Of a DNA stretch of 47,315 bases, positions 8,339-16,363 are shown one piece after another. This DNA is from an uncultured Clostridia bacterium (GTDB lineage Bacteria; Bacillota; Clostridia; Christensenellales; DTU072): the NCBI GenBank assembly GCA_944349735.1, contig CALVNM010000009.1, forward strand, positions 1-47,315, read 5' to 3'. The translations under genes and the position numbers were made by a program. The notes below the pieces were generated by a model, which ran no database searches, was not told the DNA's origin, and worked only from the letters and a program-made list of their open reading frames with translations. Every line of letters begins with the position of its first letter. Position 1 is the first letter of the stretch.

Positions 8339-8803
8339 ATGGAACTCAATCATTTCGACAATAACGGCAACGCCCGCATGGCGGACGTAAGCGGTAAAGA
8401 CGTCACGTTACGCGAAGCGGTGGCAAAGGGAAGGATAAAGATAAGCCCCGCCGCTCTCGCGCTCATCGGGGGCGGCAATAAAAAAGGCAACGTACTCACC
8501 ACGGCTACGGTAGCGGGAGTACTCGCCGCGAAGCGTACCTTCGAAGTTATACCGATGTGCCACGTCGTGGCACTCGACAACGTGGAAATAAACTACGAGC
8601 TTCGTGCGGATTCGATAGAGATAACGGCAAAGACGGTCTGCCACGGCAGGACGGGAGCGGAAATGGAAGCGCTCCATGCCGTAAGCGTGGCGGCGCTTAC
8701 GATATACGACATGCTGAAAGCCGCCGACAAAAGCATGACGATAGAAAACGTAAGGCTCGTGTCGAAAACGGGCGGCAAAAGCGGCGACGTGTTCAACATA
8801 TAG
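8339..8803 (+). CDS. moaC: MoaC, cyclic pyranopterin monophosphate synthase
   Basis: 154 residues, normal length. It converts the MoaA product to cPMP. Conserved features are the VSGKDVTLREAVAKGRIKI entry, the PMCHVVALDNVEINY catalytic segment (residues ~64-78), and GRTGAEMEALHAVSVAALTI followed by YDMLKAADK with the conserved Asp and Lys. The ATG directly abuts the moaA stop, with AGGAGGA upstream inside moaA, so the pair should be translated together. Confidence 0.94.
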   Translation: MELNHFDNNGNARMADVSGKDVTLREAVAKGRIKISPAALALIGGGNKKGNVLTTATVAGVLAAKRTFEVIPMCHVVALDNVEINYELRADSIEITAKTVCHGRTGAEMEALHAVSVAALTIYDMLKAADKSMTIENVRLVSKTGGKSGDVFNI

Positions 8804-8827
8804 AAACCGATAAAAAAGGAGAACTCC

Positions 8828-9292
8828 ATGGAAAAAGCAACGGTCATCGCCGTAAACGTCAGCGAAATAAAAGGCACTTCCAAGCACACCGTACCTTATG
8901 CGGAATGTCTCGTGAACTACGGTATAGCGGGCGACGCGCACGCGGGACCCGGCAAACGGCAGATAAGTTTACTCGGCGTCGAGAGTATCGAGAACTTCAA
9001 ACGCGACAAAAAAGACGCGGTGGGTCTATGCGAAGGGAAATTCGCGGAAAATCTCACCACGCGCGGGATATGTCTCTATAAACTTCCCGTAGGCACCGTC
9101 CTGCGCATCGGAACGGCCGTACTCAAAGTGAGTCAGATAGGTAAGAAATGTCACGCGGACGAAGGCTGCGAAATAGCGCGCAAATACGGTATCTGCGCGA
9201 TGCCGAGAGAAGGTATATTCTGTACCGTCGAGGAAGCGGGCGTCATCCGCGCCGGCGACGAAATAACAGTCGAAAATTCCGTCAGCCGTTGA
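8828..9292 (+). CDS. MOSC domain protein
   Basis: 154 residues, a stand-alone MOSC domain. MOSC domains bind molybdenum or tungsten cofactor and move sulfur via a conserved Cys; here it is likely the Cys in IGKKCHADEGCEI (residues ~100-112). Other signs are NYGIAGDAHAGPGKRQISLL near residues 30-50 and the ENLTTRGICLY segment. It follows moaC by 24 nt with AAAAAGGAGAA as binding site and closes the operon. It may store, carry or mature the pterin cofactor for the AOR. Its 3' end overlaps the converging tupC-like gene by 11 bases. Confidence 0.9.
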   Translation: MEKATVIAVNVSEIKGTSKHTVPYAECLVNYGIAGDAHAGPGKRQISLLGVESIENFKRDKKDAVGLCEGKFAENLTTRGICLYKLPVGTVLRIGTAVLKVSQIGKKCHADEGCEIARKYGICAMPREGIFCTVEEAGVIRAGDEITVENSVSR

Positions 9293-9953
9293 CGGAAAGA
9301 AACTTTTTAAGTTTGTCCGAACGGGGATTTCCGAACGCTTCCGCGACGCTCCCCTTTTCTTCGACCCTGCCTTCGTCAAGGAATATCACTTCGTCGGCGA
9401 GCCTTCTCGCCTGCGCGGGCGAGTGTGTGACTATCACTATCGCGGGACGCGATCTTACAAAATAATCTTTCAAAAATTTCTCCGCTTTTTCGACGGCGTT
9501 CACGTCCATGGCGGCGGTGGGTTCGTCGAGGATAAGCAATTCGTGCTCCTCCATCATAAGTCTTGCGAGCGCGAGCTTTTGCGTTTCGCCTCCTGATAAC
9601 TTCTTAGCGTTCTTCTTACTCATTTCTCCTAACCCGAAATCTGCAAGGAGTCGCCGCGCCTTATCCCTTATCGCTTTCCTTCCGCGCAAAGGCTGCCCGA
9701 GAAGCATATTTGCCGTCAGAGACATATCGAAAGCAAAACTTTTCTGCGGCATATATCCGGTTTCGGGTTTCTTGCCGTCGTATATTATTTCTCCGTCGCC
9801 TTTCAGGACACCGGCAAGTATTCCGGCAAACGTCGATTTACCGCTGCCGTTACTTCCCATAACGGCGTATACCTTACCCCTTTCGAAACGCAGTTTATCA
9901 ACGTCGAGCACCGTGCGTTCGCCGTATTTTTTCGTGACGGATACTTCAACCAT
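9282..9953 (-). CDS. tupC: Tungstate ABC transporter ATP-binding protein
   Basis: 223 residues. Walker A is GSNGSGKST (residues ~33-41), the signature LSGGETQKLALARLM, and Walker B LLILDEPTAAMD, followed by a switch His (VTHS). It lacks the extra regulatory domain of ModC or PotA-type ATPases, as expected for TupC. It overlaps the permease gene by eight bases, with start at 9953. Substrate assignment rests on the TupA/TupB neighbours and the cofactor operon. Confidence 0.9.
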   Translation of the reverse strand: MVEVSVTKKYGERTVLDVDKLRFERGKVYAVMGSNGSGKSTFAGILAGVLKGDGEIIYDGKKPETGYMPQKSFAFDMSLTANMLLGQPLRGRKAIRDKARRLLADFGLGEMSKKNAKKLSGGETQKLALARLMMEEHELLILDEPTAAMDVNAVEKAEKFLKDYFVRSRPAIVIVTHSPAQARRLADEVIFLDEGRVEEKGSVAEAFGNPRSDKLKKFLSVNG

Positions 9954-10653
9954 TTCTTTTTTTCAACCCCGCCTGAAGCGCCGAAGCGATAACGTTAAGT
10001 CCGAGCACTATAAGCATGAGGATAATGCCCAGAGCGAGCGCCAGAGAAAATTGTCCCATATTGTAATTCAAGGCTATGGCTGTAGTCATGACGCGCGTTT
10101 TGTGTAGAATGTTGCCGCCCACTATCTGTACCGCGCCCACTTCCGCGATACTGCGCGAAAACGCGAAAAGATATGTGGCGACGAGCTGATATTTGGTCTC
10201 GTTCACGGCAAGCAACGCAATTTTCGCCTTATTTAGTCCCATTCCGGCGGCGGTGTCGCGCATGGCGTCGTATGCGGGAGCAACGGCAGTCTCGGTGAAA
10301 CCCGCGACGACGGGGGTTATGAGTATGACCTGGGCTATCACCATAAGTTCAACCGAATACATCAAGCCGAGCTTGCCGAAAGGTCCCGTTCCAGAAAAAA
10401 GCAGATATACGAGTATTCCCACCGCTACGGCGGGAAGCCCCATGAGCGTTCGCATTATCAGCACTACTATGCGCCGTCCCGGGAAGCGCGCCACTCCCAC
10501 GAGCGCACCTATCGGCACTCCTATGAGCATGGCGTACAGCGAGCTTTGCACGCTCATTTCCATCGTCGTCGCCACTATCTCGTTGAGCAACGTATTGCCT
10601 TCGCCCATCAGGGCGAAGGCTTTCTCGAATGCGGCGGTCACGTTACTCCACAT
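9946..10653 (-). CDS. tupB: Tungstate ABC transporter permease
   Basis: 235 residues with about five to six membrane helices. The cytoplasmic coupling loop is near AYDAMRDTAAGMGLNKAK, and the family segment FSRSIAEVGAVQIVGGNI is seen near residues 165-182. It starts three bases after the tupA stop and overlaps tupC, so it is one transcription unit. ModB-like permeases share the fold; the neighbours favour TupB. Confidence 0.9.
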   Translation of the reverse strand: MWSNVTAAFEKAFALMGEGNTLLNEIVATTMEMSVQSSLYAMLIGVPIGALVGVARFPGRRIVVLIMRTLMGLPAVAVGILVYLLFSGTGPFGKLGLMYSVELMVIAQVILITPVVAGFTETAVAPAYDAMRDTAAGMGLNKAKIALLAVNETKYQLVATYLFAFSRSIAEVGAVQIVGGNILHKTRVMTTAIALNYNMGQFSLALALGIILMLIVLGLNVIASALQAGLKKRNG

Positions 10654-10656
10654 AAA

Positions 10657-11694
10657 TTATGCGGCTTTGGTAAGGCTCTCGTTAGCCATAGTAAGACAGG
10701 CACCCATACCCTGCCCCGCGGAAATATACCAGTTCCCTTCGGGGGCTTCGGAGGTCTTGCCGCCGGTAATGTCTATCGAGACCAATTTAAGTCCGGTAGC
10801 CTTCCAGAGATTGACTTCGGCGGTGTGCGTGCCCGACGCGTCTCCGCGGGACACGAAGTTGTATCCGCCCGCGGCTATGGCTTTGAATGCGTCGGTGATG
10901 TTCGCGGCGTTCTTTACGCCTGCAGGATCGGAAGCGGGTCCTATCAATACGAAATAGTTATACATAAAACTTATGCGCGCGGGATATACGGCGTCGTACG
11001 CTTCGCCGCTGAGTCCGGCTACTTCTCTTGCGTATCCCTCGTCGATGAAGGCTTTTTCCTGAGAAGCGGAATGCACGAGCAGAAGGTCGGCGTTACCGTC
11101 TTTCGCCGCGCTGATCGCGGCGCCGGTGCCCGCCGAGGACACCTCGATATTCCAACCCGTAGCTTCCTCGAATTGCCCTTCGAGATAGCCTAAGAGTCCG
11201 GTATCGTTCACGGAAGTCGTGGTCGAAATGCTTATGACGTTATCGCCCGTACCGGAATAGGCAAGCGCGCTCGCCTCGCCTTCGTAAACCTTCGCGCCGT
11301 CGATGAGATAGAAAAGCGCTTCGTTATAGTCGGCTTTGCCGAAATCAGCTATCAACGCGCGAGTAGAGGGCATGCTCATCCATTTGATAAAAGCGTCTGC
11401 TCCCGCCTCATTGATAACGACGTCCGTACCGGCAAACGCCTCGGCGTCGCCGTCCACCGCTATCATCGAATATGTATTCTTCAGTGCGTCGTCCTGTTCG
11501 TACAGAAGGGTAAGATTGGGTATCTTGTCGCCTTCGGCGTTTCTTTTGAACGAAAGGTATGTGCCTTTGTCGCTCAGAACGTAAGCGCCGTATGACGTCG
11601 CGCCGTCATCGTTATCCTTACACGCGGCGAGCGCCGCCACTGCCGTACAGAGGACGGCAAGGCACAACAAAACTGTAATAAATTTCTTTTTCAT
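10657..11694 (-). CDS. tupA: Tungstate-binding lipoprotein, apparently circularly permuted TupA
   Basis: 345 residues with a signal peptide and lipobox ALAAC (Cys25). The order of the two TupA halves is reversed. Residues ~35-140 (YVLSDKGTYLSF, LKNTYSMIAV, ADFGKADYNEALF) match what normally ends TupA. Residues ~153-345 match what normally begins it: TTTSVNDTGLLGYL at 158-171, the GNADLLLVH segment at 200-208, MYNYFVLIGPASDPAG, SRGDASGTH at 282-290, and WYISAGQGMG at 322-331. The chain stops at the point where canonical TupA would continue into its Y-T-L-T-D-R-G-T-Y-L-A-like segment. All oxyanion-contact motifs appear to be kept, so it should bind tungstate. A strong GGAAAGGAG site lies in the riboswitch stem. 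Confidence 0.88.
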   Translation of the reverse strand: MKKKFITVLLCLAVLCTAVAALAACKDNDDGATSYGAYVLSDKGTYLSFKRNAEGDKIPNLTLLYEQDDALKNTYSMIAVDGDAEAFAGTDVVINEAGADAFIKWMSMPSTRALIADFGKADYNEALFYLIDGAKVYEGEASALAYSGTGDNVISISTTTSVNDTGLLGYLEGQFEEATGWNIEVSSAGTGAAISAAKDGNADLLLVHSASQEKAFIDEGYAREVAGLSGEAYDAVYPARISFMYNYFVLIGPASDPAGVKNAANITDAFKAIAAGGYNFVSRGDASGTHTAEVNLWKATGLKLVSIDITGGKTSEAPEGNWYISAGQGMGACLTMANESLTKAA

Positions 11695-11700
11695 GGCTCT

Positions 11701-11793
11701 CTCCTTTCCACAACGGGAGGCTCCGCGGTTTCCCGCGAAACCCCGGTCGGCACGCCATAGCCGCCGCCTTAGGCAAGCCGACTCGGATAGATC
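11701..11793 (-). ncRNA. Moco/Tuco-type riboswitch in the tupA leader
   Basis: Read on the minus strand, a six-base P1 strand CTATCC (11790-11785) can pair, with one A-A mismatch, with GGAAAG (11709-11704), which is part of the tupA Shine-Dalgarno. Inside are a GTCGGC/GCCGAC helix carrying the 11-nt tetraloop receptor (CCTAAG near 11772-11767 with TATGG near 11758-11754) and a CGCGG-GAAA-CCGCG hairpin whose GAAA loop could dock into it. This tetraloop/receptor layout, the location before tungstate transport genes and the cofactor island agree with the Moco RNA family (RF01055) or its Tuco variant. Ligand binding would close P1 and hide the ribosome site. I could not run a covariance model. 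Confidence 0.68.
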
Positions 11794-11825
11794 ATCGGAA
11801 TGTAAAAGATTTTCCGATTATTAAA

Positions 11826-11854
11826 ATGATAGCATAATCGCTCTCGTTTGACAA
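11826..11854 (-). promoter_or_regulatory. Promoter of the tup operon
   Basis: On the minus strand TTGTCA (11849-11854), a 17-nt spacer and TATCAT (11826-11831). Transcription from about 11819 gives a leader of ~125 nt that includes the riboswitch. The -35 box is just after the upstream gene's stop. Confidence 0.72.
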
Positions 11855-11861
11855 TACCCCT

Positions 11862-12983
11862 CTAAATCAGACGGAACGTAAACTTCACGGGATTGTGATC
11901 GGAATACGCAAATCCGGTATCCACGTTCTCTATAGATACGGTCGCCACGTTGTCGGACACTATGAATCCGTCCAGTACGGTAAGATAATTCACACCGGGA
12001 GTATAAGGTATCTCCGCCGCGCGGCAAGTGCCCGTTCCTTCTTTCGACGCTACCACGCGGAAGTTCTCGCCCACCATATCGCTCGTGAGCGGATATGCCC
12101 AAGTAGGCGTTTTCTGCTCGGTGGGGAAGGTGCCCAAACTGTCGGCAAGCTCGTGATTGAAGTCGCCGCCTACGATAACGTAATTCCCCTTCGCGTATTC
12201 CGCCGCCATGAATTCTTTCAGCATCTCCAGTTGCTGTTCGCGTATCGTGCCGCCCTCGTCGTAAGCCGACATGTGGCTGTTGACGAGCACCAGTTCGCCG
12301 CCTCCTTCGACCGCGATCCTGTTGACAGCGAAGCAGCGGTCGAGATCGAAAAACTTGGCGAATCCCGTATCGAGCGGATAACTCCTTCTCACTGCGGAAG
12401 TAACGGCATACTTCGAATAGGTAGCCAGTCCCGCGGTGCTTTTTCCGTGATGGTCGTTAAGAGGATACATAAGATACGCCGAATGGAAATTGACCGCGAA
12501 ACTACGGCAGTAATTCCCAGTCAAACCGGAATTGATCATATCGTATTCGTTAACGTGATAACTTCTGTCCGCCTCGGTATCTACTTCCTGCACGAGTATG
12601 AAATCGGCGTTCACCGCATTCAATACTCCTATCGCTCCGTTCACGTCGTCGAGAACGTGTTGCTTGTCGATCGCCTTCCCGTATTTACCCGTCACCACCG
12701 TGCCGTCGAGCATTTCGCCCGAATCCATAAAGAAAGAAAAATCGGGAGAATAGGCTCCGAAACCTATATTATAAGTTACCGCAACATAATCTTTATTGAC
12801 GACAAGCTGCGTAGGCAATCCCGAGACGTTCTCCACCTCGAGAGTAAGGTTGTCCTCTATCCTGTCGTACTCGAATACCACGTACAGTACGTATCCCGCA
12901 CCCGCAAGCACTACCAGCAACACGACGGCGAGTAAGGTTATCCCCGTTATTTTCAAAGCCTTCCTGACATTCGCTTTTTCCAT
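11862..12983 (-). CDS. Endonuclease/exonuclease/phosphatase-fold membrane-anchored protein
   Basis: 373 residues. A membrane segment at residues ~11-35 anchors the N-terminus, with the catalytic domain outside. The EEP superfamily pattern is complete: TYNIGFG (strand with Asn), ILVQEVDTE with the metal-binding Glu, NSHMSAYDEGG with the catalytic His, GGDFNHEL with Asp-x-Asn, and the final YSDHNPVKF. Such proteins hydrolyse phosphodiesters in nucleic acids, phospholipids or inositol phosphates; the substrate here is unknown. A GGAGG site precedes the start by six bases. It is transcribed toward the tup operon, but tup has its own promoter, so joint function is not implied. Confidence 0.85.
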   Translation of the reverse strand: MEKANVRKALKITGITLLAVVLLVVLAGAGYVLYVVFEYDRIEDNLTLEVENVSGLPTQLVVNKDYVAVTYNIGFGAYSPDFSFFMDSGEMLDGTVVTGKYGKAIDKQHVLDDVNGAIGVLNAVNADFILVQEVDTEADRSYHVNEYDMINSGLTGNYCRSFAVNFHSAYLMYPLNDHHGKSTAGLATYSKYAVTSAVRRSYPLDTGFAKFFDLDRCFAVNRIAVEGGGELVLVNSHMSAYDEGGTIREQQLEMLKEFMAAEYAKGNYVIVGGDFNHELADSLGTFPTEQKTPTWAYPLTSDMVGENFRVVASKEGTGTCRAAEIPYTPGVNYLTVLDGFIVSDNVATVSIENVDTGFAYSDHNPVKFTFRLI

Positions 12984-13016
12984 ACAGACCTCCGGCGACG
13001 ATATTCTTACTTAATG

Positions 13017-13045
13017 ATTATAACATCAACGGCGCACGTTTACAA
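13017..13045 (-). promoter_or_regulatory. Promoter of the EEP-fold gene
   Basis: On the minus strand TTGTAA (13040-13045), a 17-nt spacer and TATAAT (13017-13022). It is back to back with the symporter promoter. Confidence 0.75.
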
Positions 13046-13085
13046 CGGGGGTTTTCATTTCCGCGCGCGCATATCCTCAAATCGT

Positions 13086-13115
13086 TTGCATACGGGGGCG
13101 ATTTGGGTTTATAAT
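13086..13115 (+). promoter_or_regulatory. Promoter of the NSS symporter gene
   Basis: TTGCAT (13086-13091), an 18-nt spacer and a perfect TATAAT (13110-13115), 30 nt before the start codon. Confidence 0.72.
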
Positions 13116-13144
13116 ATCGAAAAACTATCGAGAGGCATCGATTT

Positions 13145-14530
13145 ATGACCCATCCCGAAGACAATCTCACGTTGAAGCGCTCCAATCACACCTGGTCCGG
13201 AAGATTCGGCTTCCTTATGGCGGCGGTAGGCTCCGCCGTGGGACTCGGCAATATCTGGCGTTTCCCTTACCTCGCGGGGCAGCAAGGCGGAGCCATTTTC
13301 CTCATAGCTTACGTCATTATGGTCGTCGTAATAGGATTTTCGCTTATGATAGCGGAATTCACTATCGGAAGACACGCCTCCCGCAACGTCATAGACGCGT
13401 ACTCCGTTGCCGGCAAGAAATGGGGGTTCACGGGCGTCATAAGCTGTATAGCTTCTTTCGTGATCGTCTCTTACTACAGCGTCATAGGAGGTTGGATAAT
13501 CCGTTACGCCGTGGGATATATGGACGGAGGAAGTTTCGTGGCGGGCGGCGATTACAACCAAGTATTTTCGTCTTTCATCTCCAATCCCTGGATGCCTGTC
13601 GTCTTCCTTATCGTATTCATGGCGATTTGCCTTACCATAATATTGCTCGGAGTAAAGAACGGCATCGAGCGCGTCAATAAAATACTTATGCCCCTCCTCT
13701 TTGTCATGCTCGTATTTGTCATGATCGTCGCTCTTACCATGAAGGGCGCCGTCGAGGGAGTCAAATTTTTCATAATTCCCGACTTCGGCAGGATAGACGC
13801 TTCGGGCGGTATAATCGGTATTTTCTTGGCGGCTCTCGGTCAGGCGTTCTACTCGCTTTCGATAGGACTGGGCATAGGCACTACCTACGGAAGCTACGCA
13901 AGCAAAGAAATAAGCCTTACGAAAAACACTCTCCTCATCTGCGTGTCCGACACCATAGTGGCTATGGTAGCGGGATTTGCGATACTACCCGCAGTATTCG
14001 CGGCGGGTGAAGAACCTACGGCGGGCGCGGGACTGGTATTCGTGGTACTGCCCGCGGTATTCAACGCCATGCCTGCCGTACTCGGCAGTATAGTGGGAGT
14101 GGTATTCTTCCTGCTCGTACTTTTCGCGGCGGTCACATCGGCTATCGCTCTTATAGAAGTCAACGTGGCGGTGGTCGTGGAAAAATTCAAACTGAACCGC
14201 AAACTCGCCGCGGTGATAGTAGTCGGCGCGGCTACTCTTGTGGGCGTGCTGGTCTCGCTCTCGCAGGGAGGACTTTTCGGAAAAGCCGATCTTCTTACCA
14301 TATTCGATACTTTCTCCAATACCTTCCTCCTCCCTCTCGTAGGCATACTCACTTGCATCTACGTGGGTTATATATGGAAACCCGCCAACGCGGTCAAGGA
14401 ACTCGCGGCACACGATCCCGCATCGGCGCGTCCCTCGTTCGTTGCGGTCTGGTCCGCCAATATCAGATACGTCTGCCCTGTGCTTATAGCCGTTCTCTTC
14501 GTTTACGGCATAGTGGATCTGTTCATCTGA
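13145..14530 (+). CDS. Sodium-dependent neurotransmitter:sodium symporter family transporter
   Basis: 461 residues, typical of bacterial NSS (LeuT-fold) proteins that import amino acids with sodium. The first helix signature VGSAVGLGNIWRFPYLAG (residues ~29-46) with the unwound Asn-Ile-Trp-Arg-Phe-Pro motif is diagnostic, followed by about ten further helices. The start at 13145 has a GAGAGG site. It is monocistronic, with its own promoter and a strong terminator. The substrate cannot be read; tryptophan, tyrosine and other amino acids are known for relatives. Confidence 0.93.
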   Translation: MTHPEDNLTLKRSNHTWSGRFGFLMAAVGSAVGLGNIWRFPYLAGQQGGAIFLIAYVIMVVVIGFSLMIAEFTIGRHASRNVIDAYSVAGKKWGFTGVISCIASFVIVSYYSVIGGWIIRYAVGYMDGGSFVAGGDYNQVFSSFISNPWMPVVFLIVFMAICLTIILLGVKNGIERVNKILMPLLFVMLVFVMIVALTMKGAVEGVKFFIIPDFGRIDASGGIIGIFLAALGQAFYSLSIGLGIGTTYGSYASKEISLTKNTLLICVSDTIVAMVAGFAILPAVFAAGEEPTAGAGLVFVVLPAVFNAMPAVLGSIVGVVFFLLVLFAAVTSAIALIEVNVAVVVEKFKLNRKLAAVIVVGAATLVGVLVSLSQGGLFGKADLLTIFDTFSNTFLLPLVGILTCIYVGYIWKPANAVKELAAHDPASARPSFVAVWSANIRYVCPVLIAVLFVYGIVDLFI

Positions 14531-14548
14531 ACCGAGATACCCGTCTTA

Positions 14549-14577
14549 CCCGGAAGCTTTCCGCTTCCGGGTTTTTT
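14549..14577 (+). terminator. Terminator after the NSS symporter
   Basis: A 9-bp perfect stem CCCGGAAGC/GCTTCCGGG with a five-base loop and six T, starting 18 nt after the stop codon. Confidence 0.92.
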
Positions 14578-14798
14578 ATTTTACTTATTCCGCTCCTCTC
14601 GGAGCTGCTCTGCGGAAAGACGCCTTTTATTTCCTCGCCGTATCTCCGTCAAGCGTACAGCGTCGCTTAAAGTATACACCGCCCCTCCCGAGGCGCATTA
14701 TTCCGCGCCCGCGCGCAGTCGCTCGAGCACTTTTCTTCGTTACCCGTAACGCGACGCCGTAAAGCGTTAAACGAGTTATCTTATCGGTTAGAAGCATG
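14578..14798. other. Intergenic stretch with no gene
   Basis: About 220 bases between two converging terminators. The two short readable frames have no ribosome site and poor composition. I see no RNA structure I recognise. Confidence 0.5.
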
Positions 14799-14825
14799 AA
14801 AAAGGACTCCCTTACAGGAGTCCTT
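14799..14825 (-). terminator. Terminator after the propeller-like lipoprotein
   Basis: On the minus strand the stem AAGGACTCC/GGAGTCCTT (14817-14825 with 14802-14810) with a six-base loop runs into five T, 24 nt past the stop codon. Confidence 0.88.
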
Positions 14826-14848
14826 CATGTCACTTACGTTAAGGATCG

Positions 14849-16291
14849 CTATTCCTCGGTCGCCGACTCGAGCATCGCTATATTGTCGTCGTTGGAGAAC
14901 TTGCCGAGCTGAGAAGCCGTCTGAGAGTTGGAATTATGCGGTTGAACCTTATTGAGATCGAGATAATAGGTATTGTCCTTTACGTCGGAATTGAAGAAAT
15001 AGATGCAACCGAGCACTTTATCGAGCTTCTGCCACGTCGTGTTATAAGTGGTGCCGTAAAGAGATACGGCGCTGTTTATCTTGACGTTATAAGCTCCGTT
15101 TCCGTCGGACTCGAGCACGTCGATCTTATAAAGCGCGTTGCTCACGGTGTAATATACGGTAACCACGCCGTCATTGACGGCAACGTCCGCAACGCTCACG
15201 GAAGAACCTTCTATCACCACGTCGGTCACCCATTTGCCCTCTGCGTTCTTGCGCAGATAATCGACGGAATCGGAATCGATGGCGAGGATGTTGTCGGCGT
15301 CTATATATTTGATGCCCGTATAAGTTATGCCGGTGGTGTAACGTACTTCCTTTGCGGAATCGAACGCGAAACCGTCGGTGAAATCGTAGGCATACACGCC
15401 TTTGGATTTAGTATTGCTGCCGCTGTCGGTCTTGGTATATACGAGCCTTATGCCCTCTCCTCCTACGAAATAGCTGTCGAGAAGGGTTATCGAATATCCG
15501 CCGGGATGCGCAAGACTTGCGGCAGGATAGGACGAAAGACCGTCTATCGCTTTCACGGGAGAGCCGCCCGCTCTGTATGCCCATACGGTATTGTTGGTGG
15601 CGTAGCTGTTCTCCGCGGCCTTTGTGTAGAATACGGTATTTTGCATCGCGTTGGCGTTGTCGGCGTAATCGGCGAAAGTATACGCGACAAGTTCTTTGTC
15701 GACGAGAGAATCGTTGAACTTCTTGCTGTTGAGATCGATGACGTGAAGCTCGCTGTCGCTGTTTACGTAAGCGATATAATCGCCGCACACTCTGTATACG
15801 GGAGTATAGTCCTTGAATTCGGCTATGACCTGCGTGCCGGTGCCGTCGAGACGGGTGCGCATGAGATCCATTTCCGAAGTCTTGGCATTACCGCTGCCGT
15901 CCTGATCGATCGAAGGGGTGGTATAATAAATATACTCGCCGGACACGACGATACCTATATCCGCATTCGTGTTATATACGTTTTTGGGGACTATCGTCTT
16001 GAGAGTCGAAGTAACGGGAACGCCCGAAGCGTCCAGTTCCACGCGCATTATGGCGCCTTTCACGACTTTACCGAATTCGTTAAGTCCGTCCTGTCCCGCG
16101 TATCCGTTGATGAAATACAGATATTTACCCGCTTTGACAGCCAATCCTCCGTTGGAAACGACGTTGTCTATACCGTTGAAATCCGTTTCCACGGCGTCCT
16201 GCTTATAATTCTCCTTGCAGCCGACAAGGGCGAGGCACATAACCGCGCACATTATCACGCAAACGACTGCAAAAAACGCTTTTTTCTTCAT
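14849..16291 (-). CDS. Lipoprotein with beta-propeller-like repeats, unknown function
   Basis: 480 residues. Signal peptide with lipobox ALVGC (Cys25), so exported and lipid-anchored. The rest is beta-rich with repeated short units of the type G-x-Y-I/L-Y-x-x followed by a turn and a D-L-x-x or R-x-x-L-D-G-T-G unit (KYLYFINGY, EYIYYTTPS, DLMRTRLDGTGTQVI, DYIAYVNSDSELHVIDLNS). This is the look of DUF5050/TolB-like propellers, which read as YIYY/R-x-D-x-D-G-T repeats. No catalytic motif is visible. The start follows CGGAGA by five bases. It has its own promoter and terminator. Confidence 0.8.
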   Translation of the reverse strand: MKKKAFFAVVCVIMCAVMCLALVGCKENYKQDAVETDFNGIDNVVSNGGLAVKAGKYLYFINGYAGQDGLNEFGKVVKGAIMRVELDASGVPVTSTLKTIVPKNVYNTNADIGIVVSGEYIYYTTPSIDQDGSGNAKTSEMDLMRTRLDGTGTQVIAEFKDYTPVYRVCGDYIAYVNSDSELHVIDLNSKKFNDSLVDKELVAYTFADYADNANAMQNTVFYTKAAENSYATNNTVWAYRAGGSPVKAIDGLSSYPAASLAHPGGYSITLLDSYFVGGEGIRLVYTKTDSGSNTKSKGVYAYDFTDGFAFDSAKEVRYTTGITYTGIKYIDADNILAIDSDSVDYLRKNAEGKWVTDVVIEGSSVSVADVAVNDGVVTVYYTVSNALYKIDVLESDGNGAYNVKINSAVSLYGTTYNTTWQKLDKVLGCIYFFNSDVKDNTYYLDLNKVQPHNSNSQTASQLGKFSNDDNIAMLESATEE

Positions 16292-16324
16292 AATATCTCC
16301 GTTGAAGATTGATTTCGTTTTTTA

Positions 16325-16353
16325 ATTATATAATAAAGGGCAGCTATTTGCAA
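16325..16353 (-). promoter_or_regulatory. Promoter of the propeller-like lipoprotein
   Basis: On the minus strand TTGCAA (16348-16353), a 17-nt spacer and TATAAT (16325-16330). It sits just after the stop of the HAD gene. Confidence 0.78.
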
Positions 16354-16363
16354 CCCTTTTTCG

